Below, piece by piece: positions 34,022-41,674 of a stretch of 64,000 bases of DNA (position 1 is the stretch's first letter; each line of letters starts with the position of its first letter). A model generated the notes under the pieces. That model ran no database searches and was not told the origin of the DNA. It saw nothing but the letters and a program-made list of their open reading frames with translations. The position numbers and the translations under genes were made by a program. This DNA comes from a bacterium (lineage in GTDB: Bacteria; Desulfobacterota; JAPLJL01), in the NCBI GenBank assembly GCA_028713675.1, contig JAQTNV010000011.1:1-64000 (forward strand). Direction: 5' to 3'.

Positions 34022-35215
34022 ATGCCAAGATTCGCAATCAAATCGGTTGTTATTCTTATCGCCTTCCTGGCCGGTTGCGGAGGGGGCGGGACGAAGGATT
34101 ACGGGCCGATCGAAAACTACGCTGATCTTTATAACGGAGTCAGCCAATATCTGACCGGCCAGGTCATCTGCGCCGCCTGCTCGGACTACCAGAGCGGCGA
34201 TGTTATTCCCGATGAAGGGGATTCCAATGCCTATTACCCGGCCCTGGTTTATTCCCTCTCGCTCGAAGGGCGCGCCTCGAAGCCGGAGTTGGCCGTCGCG
34301 GCCGAGATGGCGGCCCGGGAAATCACCCTGATCGACAGCTTTTCCGAGTCCGGTATCATTTCCTCTCTGGACGACCCGACCAAGCTTTCCGAAGTTTACA
34401 TCGGGATCGCCGGCCTACTCAAAGCCTATGAAGCCGTCCGGAAGCCGGAATATCTCGAGGCCATCCGCAAGTATTTCACTATCTTCGCCCCCATGATTGA
34501 TGACTCCTCCAGCCCCCTGAAAATGGAATCCCTGATGAGCATCAACATCCCCTGGTATGGACCCGCCACCATCTTCGGGGGCCTGGCGGGATTTTTCCTC
34601 CAGTACCCGCTTTCCATCCCGAAGGCCGAAGACCGCGGAAGCATTTCCGGCACCGGGATCGCCATCCTCTCCAAGCTGGATGACCTCGTTTACGACCCGG
34701 CGCGGAAAAATTACCGCTACATGACCGATTCGGAGGATTTTCTTTACCTTTATTCCAGCGTCTGCGCCGTCCAGGGTCTGCTCCGCGCCCACCTGGTCAC
34801 GCAAGAACCCGGATACCTGGACCAAGCCCGGGCGGTGATGGAATCCATGGAGAACCTTTTCGACTCTGAATCCGGGGGTTACCTCGCCGCCGAATACGAT
34901 TCCCGCTACTTCGCCGCTTACGAGGAACTCGGCCAGACCCGGTATTTCCAGAAATACATTCCCCTCTCCGGGGCCAATTACCTGACTTACACCGACCTTT
35001 TGCTTTACCAGATCACCGGGGAGGAAATTTACCTGACCCGGGCCGCCCGCATCCTCGATTTCATCCAGGCAAAGCTTTACGTAAACGGCCAGGCCCACCA
35101 CCACCTGCTGAACGGCTCCCTGGAAACCGGGGAATACTGCGCCGGCTGCAATTTCCAACTGCTCTACAACATCTACCTTTATGATCGCTTGAAAAAAGGC
35201 GGGAAAGTCCTATAA
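34022..35215 (+). CDS. Lipoprotein with predicted alpha/alpha-toroid fold
   Basis: A 397-residue lipoprotein: signal peptide with lipobox FLAGC and a GGGG spacer. The rest consists of repeated helix pairs (AYYPALVYSLSLEGRA, VYIGIAGLLKAYEAVRKPEY, SSVCAVQGLLRAHLVTQEPGY), as in six-hairpin glycosidases and the C-terminal part of DUF255 proteins. Catalytic residues are not evident. Four cysteines occur as CAAC near the N-terminus and CAGC near the C-terminus, a matched pair that could form disulfides or a metal site. I cannot assign a substrate. Confidence 0.7.
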   Translation: MPRFAIKSVVILIAFLAGCGGGGTKDYGPIENYADLYNGVSQYLTGQVICAACSDYQSGDVIPDEGDSNAYYPALVYSLSLEGRASKPELAVAAEMAAREITLIDSFSESGIISSLDDPTKLSEVYIGIAGLLKAYEAVRKPEYLEAIRKYFTIFAPMIDDSSSPLKMESLMSINIPWYGPATIFGGLAGFFLQYPLSIPKAEDRGSISGTGIAILSKLDDLVYDPARKNYRYMTDSEDFLYLYSSVCAVQGLLRAHLVTQEPGYLDQARAVMESMENLFDSESGGYLAAEYDSRYFAAYEELGQTRYFQKYIPLSGANYLTYTDLLLYQITGEEIYLTRAARILDFIQAKLYVNGQAHHHLLNGSLETGEYCAGCNFQLLYNIYLYDRLKKGGKVL

Positions 35216-35246
35216 AAATTGCAGATTGCGGAATTTTAAAGCGGTT

Positions 35247-35337
35247 TCGAGTTTCGGGTTTCTAGTTTCTGGTTAAACCAATCAAGAATGTTAATTAGAT
35301 TTAACTCGAAACCCGAAACTATAAACTCGAAACTATC
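35247..35337. repeat. Inverted pair of heptanucleotide arrays between convergent genes
   Basis: Left arm (35247-35274): TCGAGTT, TCGGGTT, TCTAGTT, TCTGGTT. Right arm (35303-35337): AACTCGA, AACCCGA, AACTATA, AACTCGA, AACTATC. The arms are complementary and could fold into a long hairpin. A related array is at 40660-40694. Confidence 0.75.
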
Positions 35338-35351
35338 TTACTTCTCACCTT

Positions 35352-36017
35352 TTACTTCTCACTTTTTGACGAGTTTTCCTTCATTTTTCGGCCCCAGTTC
35401 CAGCCCAGGAGCATGCCCTTTACCCCTTCCGACACCCAGCTCCGGTCCTTCCCCGCCCCGATCAGAACCATTATTTCCTGCCCCACCGATACCGCGACCA
35501 GGATCCGCGCCAGCACCTCCGGCAGATAATCCAGGTTAATCCGGCCCTCCTCCGCGGACTCCCGGATATCCTGCGAAATCAGGTTGACAATCTCTTCCAT
35601 GAAGTCCCGCATGGCGGCCTGAATATCCGGGTCATTCACGCTGATGGCGTTCAGCCAGATTTTGGAAACGTTCGCGTTAACCTCGGCCGTATACTGGTAA
35701 TAAGTATCGAATACCCTGCCGTATCGCTCCCGCATATCGCCGCCCTGGTTCAAAATATGCGAAGTGGTCACTATGATGAACCGGCGCACGTCCTTTATTA
35801 CCTCGAGAAACAAGGCCTTCTTGCTCGGAAAATGCAGGTAGATCGTCGGCTCCGTCACCCCCGCCGCCCGGGCGATCTTGGCGGTAGTAGCCCCGTGATA
35901 GGTCTCCGCGGCGAAAACCCGCTGGGCGGTCCGGAGGATCAGCTTCCGCCGATCTTCCCCCTTCATCCTTTTTACCTTGGTACTGGTTTTCCTGACCAAT
36001 CTTTTCTTCCTGTTCAT
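35352..36017 (-). CDS. TetR-family transcriptional regulator
   Basis: A 221-residue regulator. ATG 36017 is chosen because AAGGAG lies six bases before it; a longer frame from 36053 lacks this. The N-terminal helix-turn-helix is typical: RRKLILRTAQRVFAAETYHG, TTAKIARAAGVTEPTIYLHF, SKKALFLEV. The N-terminus has a 20-residue basic arm before the domain. The ligand domain is not recognisable. It is flanked by repeats, so its target is unclear; self-regulation through the upstream gap is possible. Confidence 0.92.
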   Translation of the reverse strand: MNRKKRLVRKTSTKVKRMKGEDRRKLILRTAQRVFAAETYHGATTAKIARAAGVTEPTIYLHFPSKKALFLEVIKDVRRFIIVTTSHILNQGGDMRERYGRVFDTYYQYTAEVNANVSKIWLNAISVNDPDIQAAMRDFMEEIVNLISQDIRESAEEGRINLDYLPEVLARILVAVSVGQEIMVLIGAGKDRSWVSEGVKGMLLGWNWGRKMKENSSKSEK

Positions 36018-36352
36018 TCCCTGCTCCTTACTAATGTCCCAATTTTTAATCACTAATTAACATTATTTTCAGGCCGAACACAACACCAGGACGTTTCCTC
36101 CCTGTTTCCGGTCCGCAACCTGACGGCACCCCGGTTCCCGGACCGGTCCGGCCTTGGAGCCGGCCGCCGCACAACGACAGCCGTCCGCAGACCGCCGACC
36201 GCCGCAAATGCAATTCGTTAGGAACGTTTAAAGCGTCTGTCTGGTCTGTCTGGTTTCTTCTGTTTACTGCCTACTGCCTACTGCTTACCCTCCGGGCCGG
36301 AGGCTGCCTACTCCCTGCGCTTTGTCCTTTGCACTATGCCCTATGCTCTTTG
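36018..36352. other. 335-base gap between tetR and rtcB
   Basis: No gene seen. It holds AT-rich sequence next to the tetR start (likely its promoter), a perfect 14-base palindrome CCGGACCGGTCCGG at 36138-36151 that could be an operator, a second copy of the CCTCCGGGCCGGAGG repeat at 36283-36308, and CTATGCC-type words near 36333. Confidence 0.5.
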
Positions 36353-37804
36353 TTATCCCTTGATCACCCCCATCGGCTTTAGCCGTGCGACCTTCCGGGC
36401 GATCCCGGCCGCCTGGACGCAGTCCACCACATTGGCCACTTCCTTGTAGGCCTCGGGCATCTCCTCGGACAGGGTCTCCCGGCTCGAAGCCATGACCACA
36501 ATGTTCAGATCCTCCAGCTCCCGGGCGATGGAGCGCCCCCGGGCCCTTCTGATCGCCTCGGTGCGGGACATGACCCGCCCGGCCCCGTGGCAGGCGGAGC
36601 CCCAGGATTCCGCCATCGCCCGAGGCGTGCCGACCAGGACGAAGCTCTCCCGGCCCATGTCCCCCGGGATCAGGACCGGCTGGCCGGCCTGGCGGTAGTC
36701 CTCCGGGACCGCGGGATGCCCCGCCGGGAAGGCCCGGGTCGCCCCCTTGCGGTGGACGCAGACCTTCCGTTCTTTTCCGTCGACGAGGTGGGTTTCGATC
36801 TTGGCGATGTTGTGGGCCACGTCGTAAACCAGCTGGAGACCGATTTTCCCCGGCGCCTGCCCGAGCGCCCGGGAAAAGGACTCGCGGACCCAGTGGGTAA
36901 TGATCTGGCGGTTGGCGAAGGCGTAGTTGACCGCCGCCGCCATCGCCCCCAGGTATTCCCGGCCCTCCTTCGAATCGATCGGGGCGCAGCAGAGCTGGCG
37001 GTCGGGGAGCTCGATCTTGTAGCGGCGGGCGGCCTCGGAGAGGATCCGGATGTAATCGTCGCAGACCTGGTGCCCCAGCCCCCGGGACCCAGTGTGGACC
37101 TGGATGACGACCTGGTCCTTAAATAACCCGAAAACCCGGGCCACCGTCTCGTCATAAATTTCCGCCACGTAATCGATCTCGACAAAGTGGTTCCCGGAGC
37201 CGAGCGTGCCGAGCTGGGGCCGGCCCCGTTCCTTGGCCCTGGGGCTGACCACCTCCGGGTTCGCCCCTCCCATCTTCCCGCTTTCCTCGATGTGGGCCAG
37301 GTCCTCCTTTTCGCCGAAACCCTGGCTGACCGCCCAGGCCGCCCCCTGGGAGAGGACGTCCCGCTCCTCGTGCGCGGAAAGCCTGATCGGGCCCTTGGAT
37401 CCCACCCCGGAGGGAATGGCGGAAAAAAGGGCGGAAACAATCTCGGCCACCCGGCCCTCAAGATCCTTCTTTTCCAGTTCCGATCGGATCAGCCGCACCC
37501 CGCAGTTGATGTCGTAGCCCACCCCGCCGGGGGAAACCACCCCCTCGGAAAGGTCGAAGGCCGCCACCCCGCCGATCGGGAAACCGTAGCCCCAGTGGAT
37601 GTCCGGCATCGCCAGGGAATACTTGATGATTCCCGGGAGCTGGGCCACGTTGGCCACCTGCACCGGGCTTTCGTCCCCGGCCACACCCTTCATGATGGTT
37701 TCGTCGGCGTAGATGATCCCGTCCACCCGCATCTTCCCCTGCTTCGGGATGCGGACATGAGACTCATCCATCCGGACGAATTCAAAATCCGACGCTTTGG
37801 TCAT
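36353..37804 (-). CDS. rtcB: RNA-splicing ligase RtcB
   Basis: A 483-residue RtcB, starting at ATG 37804 (AGGGG upstream); the longer frame is not supported. RtcB joins 2',3'-cyclic phosphate and 5'-OH RNA ends using GTP and Mn2+. Conserved blocks are VGYDINCGVR with the metal-binding cysteine, GSGNHFVEI, HTGSRGLGHQV, HRKGATRAFPAGH with the metal and guanylate residues nearby, and GSACHGAGRVMSR containing the guanylated histidine. No archease or RtcA/RtcR gene is adjacent. Confidence 0.95.
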   Translation of the reverse strand: MTKASDFEFVRMDESHVRIPKQGKMRVDGIIYADETIMKGVAGDESPVQVANVAQLPGIIKYSLAMPDIHWGYGFPIGGVAAFDLSEGVVSPGGVGYDINCGVRLIRSELEKKDLEGRVAEIVSALFSAIPSGVGSKGPIRLSAHEERDVLSQGAAWAVSQGFGEKEDLAHIEESGKMGGANPEVVSPRAKERGRPQLGTLGSGNHFVEIDYVAEIYDETVARVFGLFKDQVVIQVHTGSRGLGHQVCDDYIRILSEAARRYKIELPDRQLCCAPIDSKEGREYLGAMAAAVNYAFANRQIITHWVRESFSRALGQAPGKIGLQLVYDVAHNIAKIETHLVDGKERKVCVHRKGATRAFPAGHPAVPEDYRQAGQPVLIPGDMGRESFVLVGTPRAMAESWGSACHGAGRVMSRTEAIRRARGRSIARELEDLNIVVMASSRETLSEEMPEAYKEVANVVDCVQAAGIARKVARLKPMGVIKG

Positions 37805-37954
37805 ATTTTGCCCCTGTTTTTTCAGTATGAGGTAGGCTCTCCGACGAATCAAGCACTATAATAGGAAAGAGCCAAGAGGCGAGAGACAAGCGACAAGAGC
37901 CTAAGAGTTAGGAAGCCTAAAAGCCAAAATACGTTTTCTGATTTTTGATAAAAC

Positions 37955-37982
37955 TCTATGCTCTATGCCCTATGCTCTATGC
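37955..37982 (+). repeat. Heptanucleotide array (CTATGCY type)
   Basis: CTATGCT, CTATGCC, CTATGCT, CTATGCC, ending 15 bases before the YgiQ start. Confidence 0.8.
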
Positions 37983-37996
37983 CGAGATAGATAAAC

Positions 37997-39688
37997 ATGT
38001 TTCTTCCTACTACACCGGATGAACTGAAAAAGCTGGGCTGGGATGGACTGGATATCATCCTGGTTACCGGCGACGCCTACATCGACAGCCCCTTCATCGG
38101 CGTGGCCGTGATCGGGAAGGTCCTCCTGAATGCCGGCTACCGGGTGGGCATCATCGCCCAGCCCGACTGGCAGAGCAACCGGGACATCACCCGCCTGGGC
38201 GAACCCCGGCTTTTCTGGGGGGTAACCGCCGGGTGCGTGGACTCGATGGTGGCCAACTACACCCCGGTGAATATGCCCCGCCGGAAAGATGATTACACCC
38301 CGGGCGGGAGAAACACCCGGCGGCCCGACCGCGCTTCAATTGTTTACACCAATCTGATCCGCCGTTTCTTTAAAAACGGCCGGCCCATCGTCCTGGGGGG
38401 GATCGAAGTAAGCCTCCGCCGCGTCCCCCACTACGATTACTGGGACGATGCCGTCCGCCGCTCCATCCTCTTCGACGCCAAGGCCGACTACCTGGTCTAC
38501 GGGATGGGGGAAAAAACCGTCCTGGAACTCGCGCAAAAGCTGAAAAAGGGCGAAACGGCCGAGAAAATCCGCGGGCTCTGCTACATCTCCGGCCAGCCCC
38601 GCCCCGGCTACCTTCACCTCCCTTCCTATTCCGAGGTCAGGGCGGACAAGCAGAAATTCATCGAGATGTTTCATCTCTTTTCCCAGAACAACGACCCGGT
38701 CACGGCCAAGGGACTTTGCCAGCTCCAGGACACCCGCTACCTGATTCAAAATCCCCCGGCACCTTACCTGGACGAGGCCGAACTCGACGCCGTTTATGAC
38801 CTGGATTACGAAAGGGATGTTCATCCTTTTGACAAAAAGAACGGGCCGGTCCTGGCCCTGGAAACAATCAGGTTCTCAATCACCAGCCACCAGGGCTGCT
38901 TCGGGGGATGCAATTTCTGCGGAATCTCGGTCCACCAGGGCCGGACGGTCCGCTCCCGAAGCGAGGCCTCGATCCTGAAGGAAGCCCGGGCGCTTACCCG
39001 GCTTCCGGATTTCAAGGGTTATATTCTGGATGTGGGTGGCCCCACCGCCAACATGTACGGGATGGAATGTGAAAACCAGCTGAAGCTCGGTTCCTGCCGG
39101 AGCAAGGGCTGTCTGTTCCCGAAGGTCTGCCGGAACCGGAAGATCAGCCACGCCCGGCAGATCCGGCTCCTGAAAAAACTCGGAGAGATCCCGGGGGTAA
39201 AAAAGGCTTTCGTGGCTTCCGGGATCAGGCACGATCTGGTCCTGGCCGACGAAATCGCCGGGACGCCCTATCTCCGCGAAGTGGTGGAAAGCCATGTCTC
39301 CGGCCAGCTCAAGGTGGCCCCCGAGCACAGCGAGGAAAAGGTCCTGAACCTGATGGGGAAGCCGGGCCCCCAGGCCCTGGTGGATTTCAAGAACCTCTTT
39401 GACCGGCAGAACCGGGAAGCGGGGAAGAAACAGTTCCTGACCTATTACCTGATGGTCGCCCATCCGGGATGCGAAAAGGCGGAGATGACCGGTTTGAAGG
39501 AATTCGTCGCGCGGAAACTGAAAATGTCCCCCGAGCAGGTCCAGATCTTCACCCCCCTGCCCTCCACTTATTCGGCTCTAATGTATTACACCGGGGTTGA
39601 TCCCTGGACCGGGCAGCCGGTTTTCGTGGAAAAAGATCAGAAGCGGAAAGAAGAACAGAAAAAGATAATAGTCGCAGGTAGCAGGTAG
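37997..39688 (+). CDS. YgiQ-family radical SAM protein (UPF0313)
   Basis: A 563-residue member of the YgiQ/UPF0313 family. The N-terminal region (WDGLDIILVTGDAYIDSP) is a B12-binding-like domain typical of the family. The radical SAM motif is CFGGCNFCGI (Cys-x3-Cys-x2-Cys). FLTYYLMVAHPGC and EQVQIFTPLPST are family blocks of the C-terminal part. The reaction is not known. A cysteine cluster CRSKGCLFPKVC lies after the radical SAM motif. Flanked by heptad arrays on both sides. Confidence 0.92.
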   Translation: MFLPTTPDELKKLGWDGLDIILVTGDAYIDSPFIGVAVIGKVLLNAGYRVGIIAQPDWQSNRDITRLGEPRLFWGVTAGCVDSMVANYTPVNMPRRKDDYTPGGRNTRRPDRASIVYTNLIRRFFKNGRPIVLGGIEVSLRRVPHYDYWDDAVRRSILFDAKADYLVYGMGEKTVLELAQKLKKGETAEKIRGLCYISGQPRPGYLHLPSYSEVRADKQKFIEMFHLFSQNNDPVTAKGLCQLQDTRYLIQNPPAPYLDEAELDAVYDLDYERDVHPFDKKNGPVLALETIRFSITSHQGCFGGCNFCGISVHQGRTVRSRSEASILKEARALTRLPDFKGYILDVGGPTANMYGMECENQLKLGSCRSKGCLFPKVCRNRKISHARQIRLLKKLGEIPGVKKAFVASGIRHDLVLADEIAGTPYLREVVESHVSGQLKVAPEHSEEKVLNLMGKPGPQALVDFKNLFDRQNREAGKKQFLTYYLMVAHPGCEKAEMTGLKEFVARKLKMSPEQVQIFTPLPSTYSALMYYTGVDPWTGQPVFVEKDQKRKEEQKKIIVAGSR

Positions 39689-39793
39689 CAAAAAACAGGG
39701 GAAAAACGGTTGCTGGGTGGTTAGGTTGTTAGGTGGTTCAAAAAACGAAATAAACGATCTAAACGTTCTGAGCGCTTTGCGCTTTGTTCTTTA

Positions 39794-39821
39794 CCTATCA
39801 CCTATGACCTATCACCCATGA
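39794..39821 (+). repeat. Heptanucleotide array (CCTATCA type)
   Basis: CCTATCA, CCTATGA, CCTATCA, CCCATGA between convergent genes. Confidence 0.8.
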
Positions 39822-39836
39822 CCTTTTTTCCCGGCA

Positions 39837-40403
39837 TCACGCTTTCTCGTAAATTCCGTGGTAAACGACCGCGTTTTGGCCTTCCACCTTTTCCTGGGTG
39901 ATTGAAAACTCCAGCGCTTTTCCGTTGGAAATCTCGATCAGGCCCTCGATCCACCCCCCCATCATGTAGGCGAAGGGGATAAAAATGGGTTCATTCCCGG
40001 GATCCAGATACCTGGCCTCTATATGTCCGGGTTTTTCGACGGTCACCTTGAACCAGGGCGAATCGACAAAGGAAGGAAAAATCTCGCGGAAGCTTTTCAG
40101 GGTTTCAAAGGTATCCATTTCCGTAAAGGTCTTGTAGGCGACCGGAACGATCGTCAAGGCGGAAAACCTGCCCCACTGCCGGGCGACTTCTGGGTTTTTC
40201 TTGGCAATCATCTCGAAAATCACCTGGATGAGATGGCGGCCGGGCACGCCAGAATACCAGGTGGAGAAAACTACGCGCTCTTCCAAAATCTTGCGATCCG
40301 CTTCAGTAAAATGCGCTTCCAGATTCTTATCCTTGTTGGATTTAATCAGCTTGACGACTCCAACAAGCAAAGTTCCTTTAATCTTGGTAAAAAGCGGCGC
40401 CAT
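39837..40403 (-). CDS. DUF2378/TIGR02265-like protein
   Basis: A 188-residue protein, starting at ATG 40403 rather than the TTG nine bases upstream; no ribosome-binding site is clear. STWYSGVPGRHLIQVIF, WGRFSA and AYKTF resemble the pattern of the myxobacterial DUF2378 family (W-Y-P..., then a Gly-x-x-Ala-Tyr segment), but this is a recollection-based match. The C-terminal half (ARYLDPGNEPIF, YMMGGWIEGLIEI) has the shape of heme-NO-binding or V4R ligand domains. Function unknown. Confidence 0.6.
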   Translation of the reverse strand: MAPLFTKIKGTLLVGVVKLIKSNKDKNLEAHFTEADRKILEERVVFSTWYSGVPGRHLIQVIFEMIAKKNPEVARQWGRFSALTIVPVAYKTFTEMDTFETLKSFREIFPSFVDSPWFKVTVEKPGHIEARYLDPGNEPIFIPFAYMMGGWIEGLIEISNGKALEFSITQEKVEGQNAVVYHGIYEKA

Positions 40404-40518
40404 ATTTTTCAATTTTATTGTTGTTATATTTTTATATTAACAAAATGGATCTTATGGGCATATAGAGTAAACCCCTCAATATGTCATCCTAATTCCGCTT
40501 ATTATCTCTAATGTCATC

Positions 40519-40606
40519 CTGAGTCCGCTCACCATACTTTAATGTCTGAGTCCGCTCACCATACTTTAATGTCATCCTGAGCCCGCCTCTGGCGGGAGAA
40601 GGATCT
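40519..40606 (+). repeat. 27-base tandem duplication joined to GTCATCCTGAG repeat
   Basis: A 27-base unit (starting CTGAGTCCGCTCACC) occurs twice, 40519-40545 and 40546-40572. It directly precedes a GTCATCCTGAG...GAAGGATCT element (40571-40606). The duplicated unit contains the element terminus and about 20 flanking bases. Confidence 0.7.
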
Positions 40607-40659
40607 GCTTTTTGGGATTTCTTTAGAGGATAGGTCGACTCAGATGCCGTCCGGGGTTT

Positions 40660-40694
40660 AACTCGAAACCCGAAACCAGAAACTCGAAACTTTT
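40660..40694 (+). repeat. Heptanucleotide array (AACTCGA type)
   Basis: AACTCGA, AACCCGA, AACCAGA, AACTCGA, AACTTTT, matching the right arm at 35303-35337. Confidence 0.75.
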
Positions 40695-40697
40695 TTC

Positions 40698-40976
40698 CTA
40701 GGTTCTTTTCTTCCTTTCCAGCCTGATCGTGACCGGATGTTTGGGGTCGGGGCAGGTTAGTTCGATAACATCCCCCTTCCACCAGGGCAGATTACCCCCG
40801 AACTGAAAGGTTTGCAGAGCGGGGAAAATATTATGGTAAAACCAACCGCACAAGCCGGCCGGGTTGTGACAGCTGATCTCGAAAGTATCGCCTTCCTGGT
40901 GGCCGGCGCCGCATTTTCCCTTCACTTCTTTAACGGTCGCCGTCACCTGATAGCCCATTCCCGGGTCTTTCGCCAT
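40698..40976 (-). CDS. TIGR04076 family protein
   Basis: A 92-residue protein with a clear ribosome-binding site (AGGAGG eight bases upstream). It matches the TIGR04076 pattern: YQVTATVKEVKGKCGAGHQE, the GDTFEISCHNPAGLCGW block, YHNIFPALQTFQFGG and CPDPKHPVTIRLER. Three cysteines are typical. The family's function is unknown; it appears mostly in anaerobes. The gene 200 bases upstream (41177-41611) contains a related domain. Confidence 0.85.
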   Translation of the reverse strand: MAKDPGMGYQVTATVKEVKGKCGAGHQEGDTFEISCHNPAGLCGWFYHNIFPALQTFQFGGNLPWWKGDVIELTCPDPKHPVTIRLERKKRT

Positions 40977-41029
40977 TGTTAATCCTCCTTAAACTTTAAT
41001 AACAATGCTTTATTGTGTTTTTTTGTTGG

Positions 41030-41138
41030 CATCCCTGTACCTTTTTTTGTCATCCCTGTACCTTTTTTTGTCATCCCTGCGAAAGCAGGGATCCAGACAA
41101 ATTAAAAATACTGGATTCCGCATCAAGTGCGGAATGAC
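41030..41138 (+). repeat. 21-base tandem duplication joined to GTCAT...ATGAC element
   Basis: The 21-base unit CATCCCTGTACCTTTTTTTG plus T occurs at 41030-41050 and 41051-41071; a third start (CATCCCTG) is the element itself. The element, 41070-41138, folds as an outer GTCAT/ATGAC pair, hairpin CCCTGC-GAAA-GCAGGG, stem ATCCAG/CTGGAT, and hairpin TTCCGC/GCGGAA. Confidence 0.75.
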
Positions 41139-41176
41139 GAAATAAGGCGAATACAAAACCACAAGGAAATTCAAGT

Positions 41177-41611
41177 TCAGCGCTGTCTATCCACCACCTT
41201 CGCCTCAATTACCACTCGGCCCCAGCCGCCGCAGTCTATCCCCACGTCTTCGCATTGGGAGAATTTGAACGAAGGCACCGGGTCCAGGCCCTCGTAAATC
41301 CTCTCCTGGATCACCCAAACCAGCCGGGACATGGCCGGCAGAATGAAGGGGCAAACCTTCTTCGGCCCCTTGTGGGCAAGCATGTAACCCTCCGCGCCGA
41401 AATAGAACTTGTCTCCGACCTTGTGCTCGATGTTGCAGCCGTGGGATTTGACCACCTCGAAAATGATGGTCTTGTTCATCAGGGCCTCGGCCGCCTTCAT
41501 CACCTTGACGTTCCGGGGGTTGTTTTTAAATTTCTTGGCCTCCTCTTCCGTATATCCCAGCTTGTCCTGCATTATTTTCCAAACCGCTTCATTCAATTCA
41601 TTCTTCGCCAT
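41177..41611 (-). CDS. TIGR04076-related protein with N-terminal extension
   Basis: A 144-residue protein (AAAGGAG six bases before the ATG). The C-terminal 95 residues resemble TIGR04076: IIFEVVKSHGCNIEHKVGD, MLAHKGPKKVCPFI and QCEDVGIDCGGWGRV, but the cysteine spacing differs from the neighbour at 40698. The first 45 residues (WKIMQDKLGYTEEEAKKFK) are a helical extension. The two neighbours are probably distant paralogues; function unknown. Confidence 0.75.
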   Translation of the reverse strand: MAKNELNEAVWKIMQDKLGYTEEEAKKFKNNPRNVKVMKAAEALMNKTIIFEVVKSHGCNIEHKVGDKFYFGAEGYMLAHKGPKKVCPFILPAMSRLVWVIQERIYEGLDPVPSFKFSQCEDVGIDCGGWGRVVIEAKVVDRQR

Positions 41612-41674
41612 GATCTTCTCCTTTGATAATAACCTTTCTCGCGTTTCTCGCCTTTCCCGCCTTTCTCGCTTTTA

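Noticed and set aside
40489-40782. 97-codon minus-strand open frame
   Set aside because: It consists mostly of translated tandem duplication, dispersed repeat and heptad array, and overlaps the TIGR04076 gene.
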